From: Treponema socranskii subsp. buccale
GTDB lineage: Bacteria > Spirochaetota > Spirochaetia > Treponematales > Treponemataceae
Reading direction: 5' to 3'
Assembly (NCBI RefSeq): GCF_024181585.1
Contig: NZ_CP054258.1
Coordinates: 1,550,001 to 1,614,000 of the forward strand
DNA: 64,000 nucleotides
Shown here: piece after piece, positions 33,115-41,814 of the stretch
Layout: every line of letters begins with the position of its first letter
Position numbering within the stretch: the stretch's first letter is position 1
Position numbers and translations under genes: made by a program
The notes under the pieces: model-generated
The model's database searches: none
Told to the model about the DNA's origin: nothing
What the model saw: only the letters and a program-made list of their open reading frames with translations

Positions 33115-34209
33115 TTATCGTACAGCTGTGTTACGTGCTTTTTCAGCAAATATTTCTTTTAAGGATTTCGAATACGGCGGTCGTGCAATTCCGTATTCGG
33201 TAATAATCCCCGCTATCAGCTTATTGTCGGTAACGTCAAAAGCGGGATTAAATACTTTTATTCCTTCCGGCGCCATTCTTTTTTTGTACCACATTTCCGT
33301 CACTTCTTCCGCCGGTCTTTGTTCGATCTTAATGTCGCTTCCCGCAGTTATAGACATATCGATACTGGAAGTCGGAGCACAGATATAAAAAGGTATGTGA
33401 TAATAATTTGCACAGATGGCGACTACCGAAGTTCCGATTTTATTCGCCGCATCTCCGTTTGCGGCAACCCTGTCACAGCCGGTAAAGACGGCGTTTACCC
33501 AACCGTTTTTCATCACCGATGCGGACATATTATCGCAAATAAGCGTTACATCGAGTCCCGACGAATACAGTTCGAATGCCGTAAGACGGGCACCCTGCAA
33601 GAGAGGCCGCGTTTCGTCCGCAAAAATGCGGAAGTCGTATCCTTTTTCTTTACCGAGATACATCGGGGCCGTAGCGGTTCCGAATTTCGAAGTCGCCAAC
33701 TGACCCGCGTTGCAATGAGTCAGCAAACCGTCTCCGGGTTTTACAAGCGTTAACGCATATTCACCTATCTTACGGCAGGTTGCAATATCTTCTTCTTGAA
33801 TGCGCTTCGCTTCCTGCAAAAGAGACTCCAATATGTTTTTCATCGGCTCGCTTTTATGCTCGACACAAACCGTATTCATGCGCTCTAAAGCCCACGAAAG
33901 ATTTACCGCCGTCGGACGCGAAGAATTCAAATAATCTTTTATTCGTGAAAATTCTTTATAAAAATCGTCGTAGTTTGAAGCGCCGATATTTTTCACAAGA
34001 ATATAGAGTCCGTATGCGGCGGCAACGCCTATAGCAGGGGCGCCGCGAACTTGCAGCAGGTATATCGCATCCCATATTTCCTTCGCTGTCTTTAAATGCA
34101 GAATTTCGATTTCGCAGGGCAGTTTCGTCTGATCGATTATAACCAATTCGTTTTTTTCTTCATCGAAACGAACCGTATCATAATCCATAATCGATTTTAT
34201 ATTACTCAT
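33115..34209 (-). CDS. mtnA: S-methyl-5-thioribose-1-phosphate isomerase MtnA
   Basis: This 364-residue enzyme isomerises methylthioribose 1-phosphate to methylthioribulose 1-phosphate; relatives also accept 5-deoxyribose 1-phosphate. Family signatures are intact: VRGAPAIGVAAAYG, LLTHCNAGQLAT with the catalytic Cys, ADETRPLLQGARLTAFEL, and FTGCDRVAANGDAANKIGT with the catalytic Asp. It is the last gene of the seven-gene operon, after mtnK. The ATG follows GGGAGG. eIF2B-like and ribose-1,5-bisphosphate isomerases are relatives, but these motifs are specific to MtnA. Confidence 0.93.
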   Translation of the reverse strand: MSNIKSIMDYDTVRFDEEKNELVIIDQTKLPCEIEILHLKTAKEIWDAIYLLQVRGAPAIGVAAAYGLYILVKNIGASNYDDFYKEFSRIKDYLNSSRPTAVNLSWALERMNTVCVEHKSEPMKNILESLLQEAKRIQEEDIATCRKIGEYALTLVKPGDGLLTHCNAGQLATSKFGTATAPMYLGKEKGYDFRIFADETRPLLQGARLTAFELYSSGLDVTLICDNMSASVMKNGWVNAVFTGCDRVAANGDAANKIGTSVVAICANYYHIPFYICAPTSSIDMSITAGSDIKIEQRPAEEVTEMWYKKRMAPEGIKVFNPAFDVTDNKLIAGIITEYGIARPPYSKSLKEIFAEKARNTAVR

Positions 34210-34257
34210 TTTATTGAACCTCCCGATCGATCTTTTTTTATTCGTGCGGAGGGTTTA

Positions 34258-34345
34258 ATACCCCGACGCTCTGCGTCGTAACAAAGGATATTAAAGCCGA
34301 CCGCAACCACCTTATGAGAACAACATACCCCGATGCTCTGCGTCG
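34258..34345. repeat. Duplicated 21-nt hairpin element at and after the end of mtnK
   Basis: Copies at 34258-34278 and 34325-34345 differ at one base and are 67 bp apart. Each holds the dyad CGA(C/T)GC-TCT-GCGTCG. The upstream copy (in coordinates) is intergenic. The other codes for the last residues of MtnK (NNPDAEHRGML), so this tail may derive from an inserted repeat. No T-run suited to termination follows. Confidence 0.55.
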
Positions 34346-35568
34346 GGGTTGTTGATTGCAGCTTTTATCGCCGTTACATAATCATTACCGCACTTGAATT
34401 GCATTCTGTTTTTTATACAATCTTTTGCCAAAACAATAATAATTCTCTCCGCACGCACGCGCTTGTTTTCTTCTGAAATCGAAGTGATATCTTTTACATT
34501 CGCCATCCCGACGGTACGCCGGATCAATTCAAGCCCCGTACATCCCGCCGTATCTTCCAGTATCGAATTAAGATAGTAGTCGAGGAAACCCGGCGTTTTC
34601 GCCATACTATCCGTAACTTTTTCGGCATAGGCTTTTTTGAATTTCGCGGTAAACATATCAACGATGTCTCGTATGCTCTCGATCGTCCAGTCGCAAAATT
34701 CGTCCTTTTCCGATTTATCGGCGATCGTCGCATCTCCGTTGCACCACGCAAAGAACATATTCGCCAGTACATTTCCGACGTCGTATCCGATCGGTCCGTA
34801 AAAGGCGAATTCGGGATCAAAGACAAATAAATGTTCTTGATTTATAAATATGGATCCGGTATGCAGATCGCCGTGAATCAACGCTTGCGCGTCGTTCATA
34901 AATCGAAATTTTAATTTTGCAGCTTCAAGACGCAAAGCCGTATCGTTATAGATTTCTTTTTGTATAAATGCTTCGTTCGGTTTAAAAAGATTGTTCCTGT
35001 GATTATAATCCACATACGGTTCGCTGTATACGAGATCTTCGGTGATTTCGCAGAGATCGGGATTGATAAATTTTTTTACCATCTCCTTTTTTTGCTTATG
35101 ATTCATAACCAAATCGGTCGACGACAAAAGCGTATCGACAAGAAACGAAGATATCTGATCGGCAAATTTCGGATATACGGTATGCTGCATCAAAGCCGTG
35201 CGCATCATAGTATGATTGATCATATCTTCCATAACAAACGCACACATAACCCCGTCATACAGATATACTTTCGGCACCATGCCGGGTGCGGCTTCTCCCT
35301 GCAGTTTTAAAATATCGAATTCGATACGTCCTCTGTCCGTAGATATTTTTATGTCTTTTGAAATACGAAGCTCAAGTCCCGCCTGTTTAATTATTATGGA
35401 CTTTCCGGTTACGGGGTTAATCAATCTGAAGACGTAATTCAAATTGCCGTCTCCGATTTCCTTGCATTCCAATTTTTCATCGGCGGAAAAATAATCCGGA
35501 ATTTTTTCTCTGATATAGCCTTCGACATCCTCTGTTTTCAATAAAAAATACGTATCGTAGCGTGACAT
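34312..35568 (-). CDS. mtnK: S-methyl-5-thioribose kinase MtnK
   Basis: This 418-residue kinase phosphorylates free 5-methylthioribose at C1. It has the family nucleotide-binding start EIGDGNLNYVFRL, the lysine in IIIKQAG, the catalytic loop LIHGDLHTGSIF and the metal loop VFDPEFAFYGPIGYDVGNVL. Because MtnK works on the free sugar, its clustering with an importer implies scavenging of external methylthioribose or deoxyribose. No methylthioadenosine nucleosidase or phosphorylase is in the window. The ATG follows GGGAGG. The last dozen residues fall in a duplicated DNA repeat. Confidence 0.93.
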   Translation of the reverse strand: MSRYDTYFLLKTEDVEGYIREKIPDYFSADEKLECKEIGDGNLNYVFRLINPVTGKSIIIKQAGLELRISKDIKISTDRGRIEFDILKLQGEAAPGMVPKVYLYDGVMCAFVMEDMINHTMMRTALMQHTVYPKFADQISSFLVDTLLSSTDLVMNHKQKKEMVKKFINPDLCEITEDLVYSEPYVDYNHRNNLFKPNEAFIQKEIYNDTALRLEAAKLKFRFMNDAQALIHGDLHTGSIFINQEHLFVFDPEFAFYGPIGYDVGNVLANMFFAWCNGDATIADKSEKDEFCDWTIESIRDIVDMFTAKFKKAYAEKVTDSMAKTPGFLDYYLNSILEDTAGCTGLELIRRTVGMANVKDITSISEENKRVRAERIIIVLAKDCIKNRMQFKCGNDYVTAIKAAINNPDAEHRGMLFS

Positions 35569-35583
35569 ATATACCTCCCGAAT

Positions 35584-36573
35584 TTAATTTTCTTTTTTAT
35601 TGGCATACGCAGCGATCAAAGCCAAGGTAAGAACGGCACCTTTTACCGCCGGCAATGAATAATAAGGAACCGAACACATCATAAGCCCGTTTTCAAGCAG
35701 TGAAACGAGCCCCGCTCCTATCAAGGTACCTATGGCATTGGGTTTTTCGGCTCCTCCTACGGAGCGTCCGACAAAGACCGCGGCAAGCGACGGCATGAGA
35801 TAATTATCGCTGCCCGTTATCTGCGCTGCCGAGTCGCGGGAACATACTACGATGGCACCTATCGCGATAAATACTGCAGTCGACATACCGGCGATAAATC
35901 TGTATTTATTGATATCTATGCCGGACAGTTTTGCTGCGGTTTTATTTCCTCCCATCGCATAAAGATAACGCCCGTGTTTTGTGTAATTCAAAAATATATA
36001 TGCGACGAGCACGCAAGCAAGCATTATGATAATAATTGAAGGAGCCTGCCCTATGTTCATAAACGCTTCTGAAAGCGTTCTTCGTACAGGCGCATTCCCG
36101 TTAGGAAGGCTCATTCCGGCGGAAACGGCTCCTCCTCCCGTATACCACAATCCGAGTCCCTGATGGATAAACATCAAAGCGCACGTAGCGAGCATATCGG
36201 GGATTTTGCAAACTAAAATAAGGAACATAGTAAGCAAATAAAAAACCGCCGTAAAAAGGATGCAGATAATTACAGACATACCTAAGGAAATACCGTACCA
36301 CAGATACATCGAAACAAAGATGTAACCGCTGAAGCTCGCTAAAGTACAGGCGCTCATATCGAACCCGTCGCAAGCCATCGTCATAGTCGCAGCTATGGCA
36401 AAGATGGTGGTAATGGCCATCGAACGCAAAATGTTAATAAGATTTGCAGAAGAAAAAAAAGCCCGTCCCAATCTTGCCGTAAACAATATGACACACAAAA
36501 ACAAGGCGATTATGGCAGCCCAATCCAATAAAAAATTTACCAGCTTTTTATTATCGATCGTAACGCTTTTCAT
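35584..36573 (-). CDS. RbsC-like sugar ABC permease of the methylthioribose locus
   Basis: This 329-residue BPD_transp_2 permease has 8-10 helices. Recognisable parts are ATMTMACDGFDMSACTLASF (the DLSVG-type motif of RbsC, here diverged), MLATCALMFIHQGLGLWYTG and VFVGRSVGGAEKPNAIGTLI. The divergence from ribose and allose permeases suits a different pentose. It pairs with the ATPase at 36586-38115. Genes on both sides are spaced 12-15 nt apart, so they form one transcript. The substrate is inferred from mtnK and mtnA. Confidence 0.85.
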   Translation of the reverse strand: MKSVTIDNKKLVNFLLDWAAIIALFLCVILFTARLGRAFFSSANLINILRSMAITTIFAIAATMTMACDGFDMSACTLASFSGYIFVSMYLWYGISLGMSVIICILFTAVFYLLTMFLILVCKIPDMLATCALMFIHQGLGLWYTGGGAVSAGMSLPNGNAPVRRTLSEAFMNIGQAPSIIIIMLACVLVAYIFLNYTKHGRYLYAMGGNKTAAKLSGIDINKYRFIAGMSTAVFIAIGAIVVCSRDSAAQITGSDNYLMPSLAAVFVGRSVGGAEKPNAIGTLIGAGLVSLLENGLMMCSVPYYSLPAVKGAVLTLALIAAYANKKEN

Positions 36574-36585
36574 AGAATATCCCCT

Positions 36586-38115
36586 TTACTTTTGTCCGTA
36601 TGTATCTTGTGAACCGACGGCGTAATACATAATTTCCTTATCCGAAGTTTCTGCCGTTTTTAATTCGGCGGCGATCTCTCCCCCGCACATAACGTATATT
36701 CTGTCCGTGATCGACAAAAGTTCGGAATTTTCACAGGTCGCATAGATAACGCAGTTGTTTTGCTCCGCGATGGTATTTATAAGTTTGAAGATTTCCTGTT
36801 TCGCGCCGACATCTATGCCTTTTGTCGGTTCATCGAAAATATAGACGCCGGCGTCGGATGAAAGCCATTTACCCACGACGACTTTTTGCTGATTTCCTCC
36901 GGACAAAAACAGCACTTTTTGATAGGCCGACGACGTTTTTATGGAAAGCAAATCTATAAATTTTTTTGCATTCAGAGTTATAAGTTTTTTAAGTATAAAA
37001 GAAAACCTGCAAAATGTTTCCAAATTTGCGGCCGATAAATTGAAATGCACGGATTCGTTTATCAACACCCCTTCTTTTCGTCGCTCTTCGGGTACAAGTG
37101 CGATATTGTACTTAACGGCGTCGGACGGGTTGCGTATCTTTAAATACTTGCCGTTATACATAATCGTTCCCGATTTCTTTTTCAACGCGCCGAATATCGT
37201 TTTGCACAATTCCGACTTTCCCGCACCGACAAGCCCCGCAATGCCGATAATTTCACCTTTGCGTATATATAACGACACATTTTTGATTTTATTTTCTTTT
37301 TCGGTAAGGTCGTTTACGATAAAAGCTTTATCGCCTACATTTCTTTTTGGTACACGATACTCTTCTTCAAACGGACGACCGAGCATTTCTTCAATAACGC
37401 TCTTTGTCGATGTTTGACTCGTTACCGGCCGGTCTGCAACTATTTCGCCGTTCCGCATCACCGTGTATTTTGTGCATATTTGCAGGATTTCGTTTATCCT
37501 ATGACTGATAAAAACGACTGCAATATTTTCCTGCCGGACAAGATTGCGTACTGTCACAAATAAGTCTTCCGTTTCCGTCGTGCTCAAAGGAGCGGTAGGT
37601 TCGTCCAGCAGCAAAAACTTACACGAACTTTGAATTGCGCGCGCTATTAAAACCATCTGCTTTTGCGCCAAGCTGAGCGTTTGTACTTGTCTTCTTACGT
37701 CGAGATCTATTTTCAAACGATTCAGTATATCTTTCGCGGATTTATTAATCGCACTCCAATTGATAAACTGCCTATGATGCATATTCATGATCATGTCGTT
37801 TAACATGATATTTTCCGCGACGGATAAAGAATTTATCAAAGCAGTATCGACTTCCTGATACACTATCTGTATGCCGAATTTTTTAGCGGCGGCGGGAGAA
37901 CGTATTTCTATTTTTTTATTGTTGAGAAAAATATCTCCCGTGTACGTAGGTTTTGCACCGGCAAGCACTTTCATAAGCGATGATTTTCCGGCACCGTTTG
38001 CGCCGACGAGCGCGTGTATTTCTCCCGTCAAAATTGAAAAATTCACGTGAGAGAGCGCCGTTACATCGGGAAATACTAAAGATATATCTTTCGCTTCCAA
38101 AACCGTATCGTTCAT
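36586..38115 (-). CDS. RbsA-like sugar ABC ATPase of the methylthioribose locus
   Basis: This 509-residue double ATPase has Walker A GANGAGKSS in the first module with Walker B FLLLDEPTAPL, and GLVGAGKSE with signature LSGGNQQKVVVGKWL in the second. It follows RbsA layout and should energise the adjacent permease. The start MNDTVLEAKDISLVFPDVTA at 38115 is chosen because it aligns with RbsA starts and follows AGAGG. A longer frame upstream would overlap the binding-protein gene and is rejected. That leaves about 130 nt between the two genes, a gap that may hold an attenuation or processing site. Confidence 0.88.
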   Translation of the reverse strand: MNDTVLEAKDISLVFPDVTALSHVNFSILTGEIHALVGANGAGKSSLMKVLAGAKPTYTGDIFLNNKKIEIRSPAAAKKFGIQIVYQEVDTALINSLSVAENIMLNDMIMNMHHRQFINWSAINKSAKDILNRLKIDLDVRRQVQTLSLAQKQMVLIARAIQSSCKFLLLDEPTAPLSTTETEDLFVTVRNLVRQENIAVVFISHRINEILQICTKYTVMRNGEIVADRPVTSQTSTKSVIEEMLGRPFEEEYRVPKRNVGDKAFIVNDLTEKENKIKNVSLYIRKGEIIGIAGLVGAGKSELCKTIFGALKKKSGTIMYNGKYLKIRNPSDAVKYNIALVPEERRKEGVLINESVHFNLSAANLETFCRFSFILKKLITLNAKKFIDLLSIKTSSAYQKVLFLSGGNQQKVVVGKWLSSDAGVYIFDEPTKGIDVGAKQEIFKLINTIAEQNNCVIYATCENSELLSITDRIYVMCGGEIAAELKTAETSDKEIMYYAVGSQDTYGQK

Positions 38116-38246
38116 GAGAGATTCCTCTAGCGTGTCCGTGATCGGCGCTGCTCTTTGTACCGGAGTTATACTTTTCGTTTTACGAATCCGAAGGACAGCG
38201 CACGATTCTTTTTGCCAATTATCCGATAAATCGGCAGACGACCGAT

Positions 38247-39386
38247 TCAATAGCCGATGGCTTTTACGAGCCAATCGCTGGTCGACAGATTTTTGACGGC
38301 ACCGTATGACTTGGGCGCCACATCATATAGATTTTCCAACGTAGTATTCGGCTTCAAATCCGATTGCTTGATAACGGAACAGGGCATTTCCCACCATGCA
38401 GTTTGCTTTCCCGTTACCGGATCTACGATTTTGTCGTAATCGTTATTCATTTCAAGCGCCAACAATCGAATTCCCTGTTCTCCGTTTGCTTTGAAATCGG
38501 TACACGCGCATGCTTTCCAGACGGATTTTTTTGCCTGCATATATTGAATATCCGTATTGGAAATATCGACGGACACCATCGGTATGTTCATTCCCGATTC
38601 CATGATCGCTTTGTATACGCCCCGTCCGTATGCATCGTAAGTTACCCAAATCGCATCGATATCGCCCGCTTTATATTTTGCCAACGTCGAAGCGGTTACG
38701 CTGGTCATCGACGATTCGGCATTGTTCAAATCGGTCGGTCCGACGGTTTCTACCGTTTTAATCTTTCCGGTTTTTTCGAATGCGGCATAGCCGACTTCGC
38801 GTCTGTCAAAGGGACTTATATAATTGGGGCCGACCCAGACTTTTAATACTTTTATGGGTTCTTTTTTTGCGACCTTGTCAGGATACAGATCATCGCATAT
38901 AAAATCGAGCAATGCCGTCGCAAATCCCGCATCGTCTTGGAAAAACTGCGTCACACCCGGTATCGTCTTTACGTTTCCGCTCGTATCTCGGAATTGCGTG
39001 TCAAATGTTACGATTTTCAATTTCGGATACTGTTTTAACACTTTCGTTAAAAACGTATACGAATAATTTTGTCCGCCGTGCGATACGAACAATCCGTCAT
39101 AACCCTTTGCAGCGCATACATTTATATAATCCTGCCATGTCGAATCATTGCCGTTTGAAAAATACACGTCGCAGGTCATTCCGAGCGCTTTCGCCGTTTT
39201 GACACATTGATTGGCACAGAGCTGAAAAATATCGCTGGATGCAAGATTCAAAATATAGGCAACCTTTTTTCCGGCGACGGGAGATGCTTTTTCCCCGGCT
39301 GCAGCAGCATTTTCCCCTTGTCCCATGGCAAAAATCATCGCATGGAGCAAAACAAGCGACATACAAACCGTTATAAACTTTTTCAT
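38247..39386 (-). CDS. Sugar-binding protein of the methylthioribose locus (Peripla_BP_4)
   Basis: This 379-residue exported protein has a Sec signal peptide (LVLLHAMIFAMGQG); no lipobox is visible. The mature part has two Rossmann-like lobes, opening with KVAYILNLASSDIFQLCANQ and including YDGLFVSHGGQNYSYTFLTK and IDAIWVTYDAYGRGVYKAIM. The aromatic-rich predicted pocket differs from ribose- and allose-binding proteins such as the AlsB of this window. It should capture methylthioribose, deoxyribose or a similar 5-modified pentose. The ATG at 39386 follows GGAGG; a GTG one codon upstream is the alternative. Confidence 0.85.
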   Translation of the reverse strand: MKKFITVCMSLVLLHAMIFAMGQGENAAAAGEKASPVAGKKVAYILNLASSDIFQLCANQCVKTAKALGMTCDVYFSNGNDSTWQDYINVCAAKGYDGLFVSHGGQNYSYTFLTKVLKQYPKLKIVTFDTQFRDTSGNVKTIPGVTQFFQDDAGFATALLDFICDDLYPDKVAKKEPIKVLKVWVGPNYISPFDRREVGYAAFEKTGKIKTVETVGPTDLNNAESSMTSVTASTLAKYKAGDIDAIWVTYDAYGRGVYKAIMESGMNIPMVSVDISNTDIQYMQAKKSVWKACACTDFKANGEQGIRLLALEMNNDYDKIVDPVTGKQTAWWEMPCSVIKQSDLKPNTTLENLYDVAPKSYGAVKNLSTSDWLVKAIGY

Positions 39387-39441
39387 CACAAACCTCCTAT
39401 TTGCTTGATGAATAATCGAATACCTTTATTCCTTATGTTGT

Positions 39442-39879
39442 TCATTCTGCAGCAAGCGGTACTCCCTTTTTCAGTATGATACAGCCGTATTTAACACATG
39501 AACTCGACATGACCACCGCGTAAGCATTTTTCGAACGTTCGTAAAATGCTTCGCGGGAAATTTTGGTAAGGTCGGGCGCTTCTGCACGAAGACTTTTGAT
39601 TATCGCCATAAAGCTTTTTTCGATTTCAGGATCGGCGGTATCTCCTTCGACAGGGGCCATCATCACGACAGAATCTTTTACAAAAGTATCAAGCGTGATC
39701 AGGGGTAATATTCCTTCCAACAACTCCGGAATCGTTATGCCGTCGGCTCTTATACATCTTTTTCCCATCGTATGTCCGGGATAGTATGCATCCGCCAAAA
39801 CCAATTCGTCTCCGTGCCCCATCTGTGCCAAAGTCTTCAACAGCTCCGGTCCGATGCAAGGTTTTATTCCCACTAACAT
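39442..39879 (-). CDS. FucU/RbsD-family sugar mutarotase
   Basis: This 145-residue protein follows FucU: MLVGIKPCIGPELLKTLAQM, then GHGDELVLADAYYPGHT with the conserved His and Asp, and a C-terminal VKYGCIILKKG-type end. FucU and RbsD speed the interconversion of sugar anomers so that kinases and isomerases get the right one. In this operon it would supply the anomer of methylthioribose or deoxyribose used by MtnK. FucU itself acts on fucose and ribose, so substrate is inferred from context. The ATG follows AGGAG, 12 nt after the aldolase. Confidence 0.88.
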   Translation of the reverse strand: MLVGIKPCIGPELLKTLAQMGHGDELVLADAYYPGHTMGKRCIRADGITIPELLEGILPLITLDTFVKDSVVMMAPVEGDTADPEIEKSFMAIIKSLRAEAPDLTKISREAFYERSKNAYAVVMSSSCVKYGCIILKKGVPLAAE

Positions 39880-39891
39880 GCGAAACTCCTT

Positions 39892-40530
39892 TCAGCGTAA
39901 TTTAAAAACGTCCGTTATCTCTTTGCACTGAGATTCCGTCATTATGTGACTGTTATCGATAAAACGCCTCAATATTGTCATTTGAGCCAAGCGTTCCATC
40001 AAGTCTATACCGTCAAACGCGTGCAACAAATCTTTGGCGGCACATAATGCTCCGTGATTTTCCAAAAGGACGGCAGTGTTATGTACAACCGCTTCCGATA
40101 CCGCATCCGCCAATTCTTTTGACCCCATGATAAAATACGGGACATTCACTATTTCACCTAAAATAAAATACGTTTCCGCAATGAGGCGGGAATCAAGTAC
40201 GCACGGCTGTGCCGTAGCAAAAGCGCTCGCAAAAACGGGATGCGCATGGACGACGGCATGTAAATCAGGCCGTTTGAGTAAAATTTGCCGATGCATTTCG
40301 CTTTCAATGCTTAGTTTTAACTCGGGAGAGAGGTTCGTACCGTCGAATTTTACAACCGCGATAGATTCGGCGGTCAAACTGCCTTTATCGAGGGAAGACG
40401 GCGTTATGCAAAATTCGTCATCGCTGACACGCAGGCTTATATTTCCGCCGCTTGCGGTCGTCAATTGCCGGTCGTACAAACGTTTCATAAAGTTTGCTAC
40501 TGCAACTCTTTCTTTATAAAATCTCTTCAT
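39892..40530 (-). CDS. Class II aldolase (FucA-like), candidate 5-deoxy-/methylthio-ribulose-1-phosphate aldolase
   Basis: This 212-residue zinc aldolase has the FucA plan. TTASGGNISLRV is the phosphate loop, ESEMHRQILLKRPD has the catalytic Glu, VVHAHPVFASAF holds two zinc His, and LLENHGAL the third. The MtnB dehydratase family is related, but the ESEMH segment is aldolase-like. With MtnK and MtnA it would cleave methylthioribulose or deoxyribulose 1-phosphate to DHAP and an aldehyde. It is the first gene of the operon. The ATG at 40530 is chosen for its spacing to AAGTGG; ATG 40536 is possible. Confidence 0.85.
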   Translation of the reverse strand: MKRFYKERVAVANFMKRLYDRQLTTASGGNISLRVSDDEFCITPSSLDKGSLTAESIAVVKFDGTNLSPELKLSIESEMHRQILLKRPDLHAVVHAHPVFASAFATAQPCVLDSRLIAETYFILGEIVNVPYFIMGSKELADAVSEAVVHNTAVLLENHGALCAAKDLLHAFDGIDLMERLAQMTILRRFIDNSHIMTESQCKEITDVFKLR

Positions 40531-40556
40531 ATGCATTTCCACTTAATATACAATTT

Positions 40557-40662
40557 ATTTTACTAAAAATATTGTATATATTTTACTTAACATTAACTAA
40601 CTGTAACACGGGAATTCCCATCTGTCAACATTTTTTTTATGTTTTTCAACGTATTTTACTCA
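40557..40662. repeat. Three ATTTTACT repeats in the divergent promoter region
   Basis: ATTTTACTAA (40557-40566), ATTTTACTTA (40580-40589) and ATTTTACTCA (40653-40662) lie between the aldolase and lacI starts. They could be binding half-sites of the divergent regulator. The composition is AT-rich, so chance is not excluded. Confidence 0.35.
40600..40628 (-). promoter_or_regulatory. Methylthioribose operon promoter with GGGAATTCCC palindrome in its spacer
   Basis: On the minus strand TTGACA (40628-40623), a 17-bp spacer and TACAGT (40605-40600) form the promoter. A 10-bp palindrome GGGAATTCCC (40610-40619) sits exactly in the spacer, a position that would block polymerase if bound. Confidence 0.55.
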
Positions 40663-40737
40663 TTTATCCGCTTACTGCATACGGAGAGTACGATAAATCG
40701 CATAGTATACACAATTTAACACGCAGTTTACATATAA

Positions 40738-40766
40738 TTGACAACTTAATGATTTTAAATTATAAT
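40738..40766 (+). promoter_or_regulatory. Consensus promoter of the divergent LacI regulator
   Basis: TTGACA (40738-40743) and TATAAT (40761-40766), both perfect, are separated by 17 bp. The expected start of transcription, about 40773, lies after the first in-frame ATG (40769). Confidence 0.75.
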
Positions 40767-40780
40767 AAATGAATACGCTT

Positions 40781-41782
40781 ATGACCGTCAAAGAATTGGC
40801 AAAGTTGGCAAACGTCTCCACTGCAACGATTTCCCTCGTCTTGAATGAAAAGGAAGGGGTAAGCGATAAAAAACGGCGTGAAATAGAAAAGCTCATAGCA
40901 AAAACCGGCTATAAGCTGCGTCATACCCCGACAAAAAAAAAGAATAAAAGTTTGTGTTTTTTGAAAGTTGTCAAATCGGGATATTTTGTCGAACAAAATG
41001 CTGGTTTCGTTTCGAAAATCATGGACAGCGTACAAACCGAATGCAGCAATTTCGGCTACAATTTAAATATCGTCGTCGCAGGAAACGATCTTTCAAAGGC
41101 GCTTGCGGAAATAAACGGAGGAAATTACGACGGCGTTTTCGTCATAGGAACCGAACTCGACCGAGACGATTTCAAGTACTTGGACATCCTCACGCTGCCC
41201 TACATCGTCATCGACAATTCAATGCCCGTGTACCAATGCAATTCCATCACTATGAATAACGAAGAAATGGTATACACCGTATTAAAACACCTTGCGCTAT
41301 GCAACGACCCCGACTTCGGCTATCTGCACGGCCTGCCTGAAGCGGTTAATTTCATAGAAAGAAAAAATGCCGTCTTTACCTATGCAAAAGAATTCAATTT
41401 CGATTTTAACGGCGACAAAATGTTTTTGATAGACGCAAACGTCAGCGGCAGTTATGAATCGATGCTCAAAATAATCCGCAGCGGCAAACGGATCCCTCGT
41501 ATTTTATTTGCGGATAACGATATCGTTGCGATCGGTGCAATGAAAGCGTTGCTGGAATCCGGCTATAAAATTCCGGACGATATAAAAATTGCGGGTTTCG
41601 ATGACATATATCTATCTTCCATAGCTTCGGTTCCGCTGACAACGATGCACGTACAGCGTAAAATGATCGGAGAAATTGCTGCGCAAACGTTAATAAATCA
41701 TATCAGTAACCGATTTAAAAGTTATTCGAAAATTAAAATCGGCGGCACGCTCAAAATCAGAAAAACGACTTCCCTGCTTTAA
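40781..41782 (+). CDS. LacI-family regulator of the methylthioribose locus
   Basis: This 333-residue protein has the LacI head MTVKELAKLANVSTATISLV with hinge region up to about residue 55. The sensor domain is diverged (FGYNLNIVVAGNDLSKALAE, FADNDIVAIGAMKALLESGY, IKIAGFDDIYLSSIASVPLT). It is divergent from the operon and should control it. Because the promoter's TATAAT ends at 40766, the ATG at 40769 would lie upstream of transcription start. The ATG at 40781 is therefore chosen, giving an almost leaderless mRNA. The effector is unknown; a phosphorylated 5-modified pentose is a guess. Confidence 0.88.
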   Translation: MTVKELAKLANVSTATISLVLNEKEGVSDKKRREIEKLIAKTGYKLRHTPTKKKNKSLCFLKVVKSGYFVEQNAGFVSKIMDSVQTECSNFGYNLNIVVAGNDLSKALAEINGGNYDGVFVIGTELDRDDFKYLDILTLPYIVIDNSMPVYQCNSITMNNEEMVYTVLKHLALCNDPDFGYLHGLPEAVNFIERKNAVFTYAKEFNFDFNGDKMFLIDANVSGSYESMLKIIRSGKRIPRILFADNDIVAIGAMKALLESGYKIPDDIKIAGFDDIYLSSIASVPLTTMHVQRKMIGEIAAQTLINHISNRFKSYSKIKIGGTLKIRKTTSLL

Positions 41783-41814
41783 TAAATTTCGGAAACACTT
41801 GATATTTTAATAAT

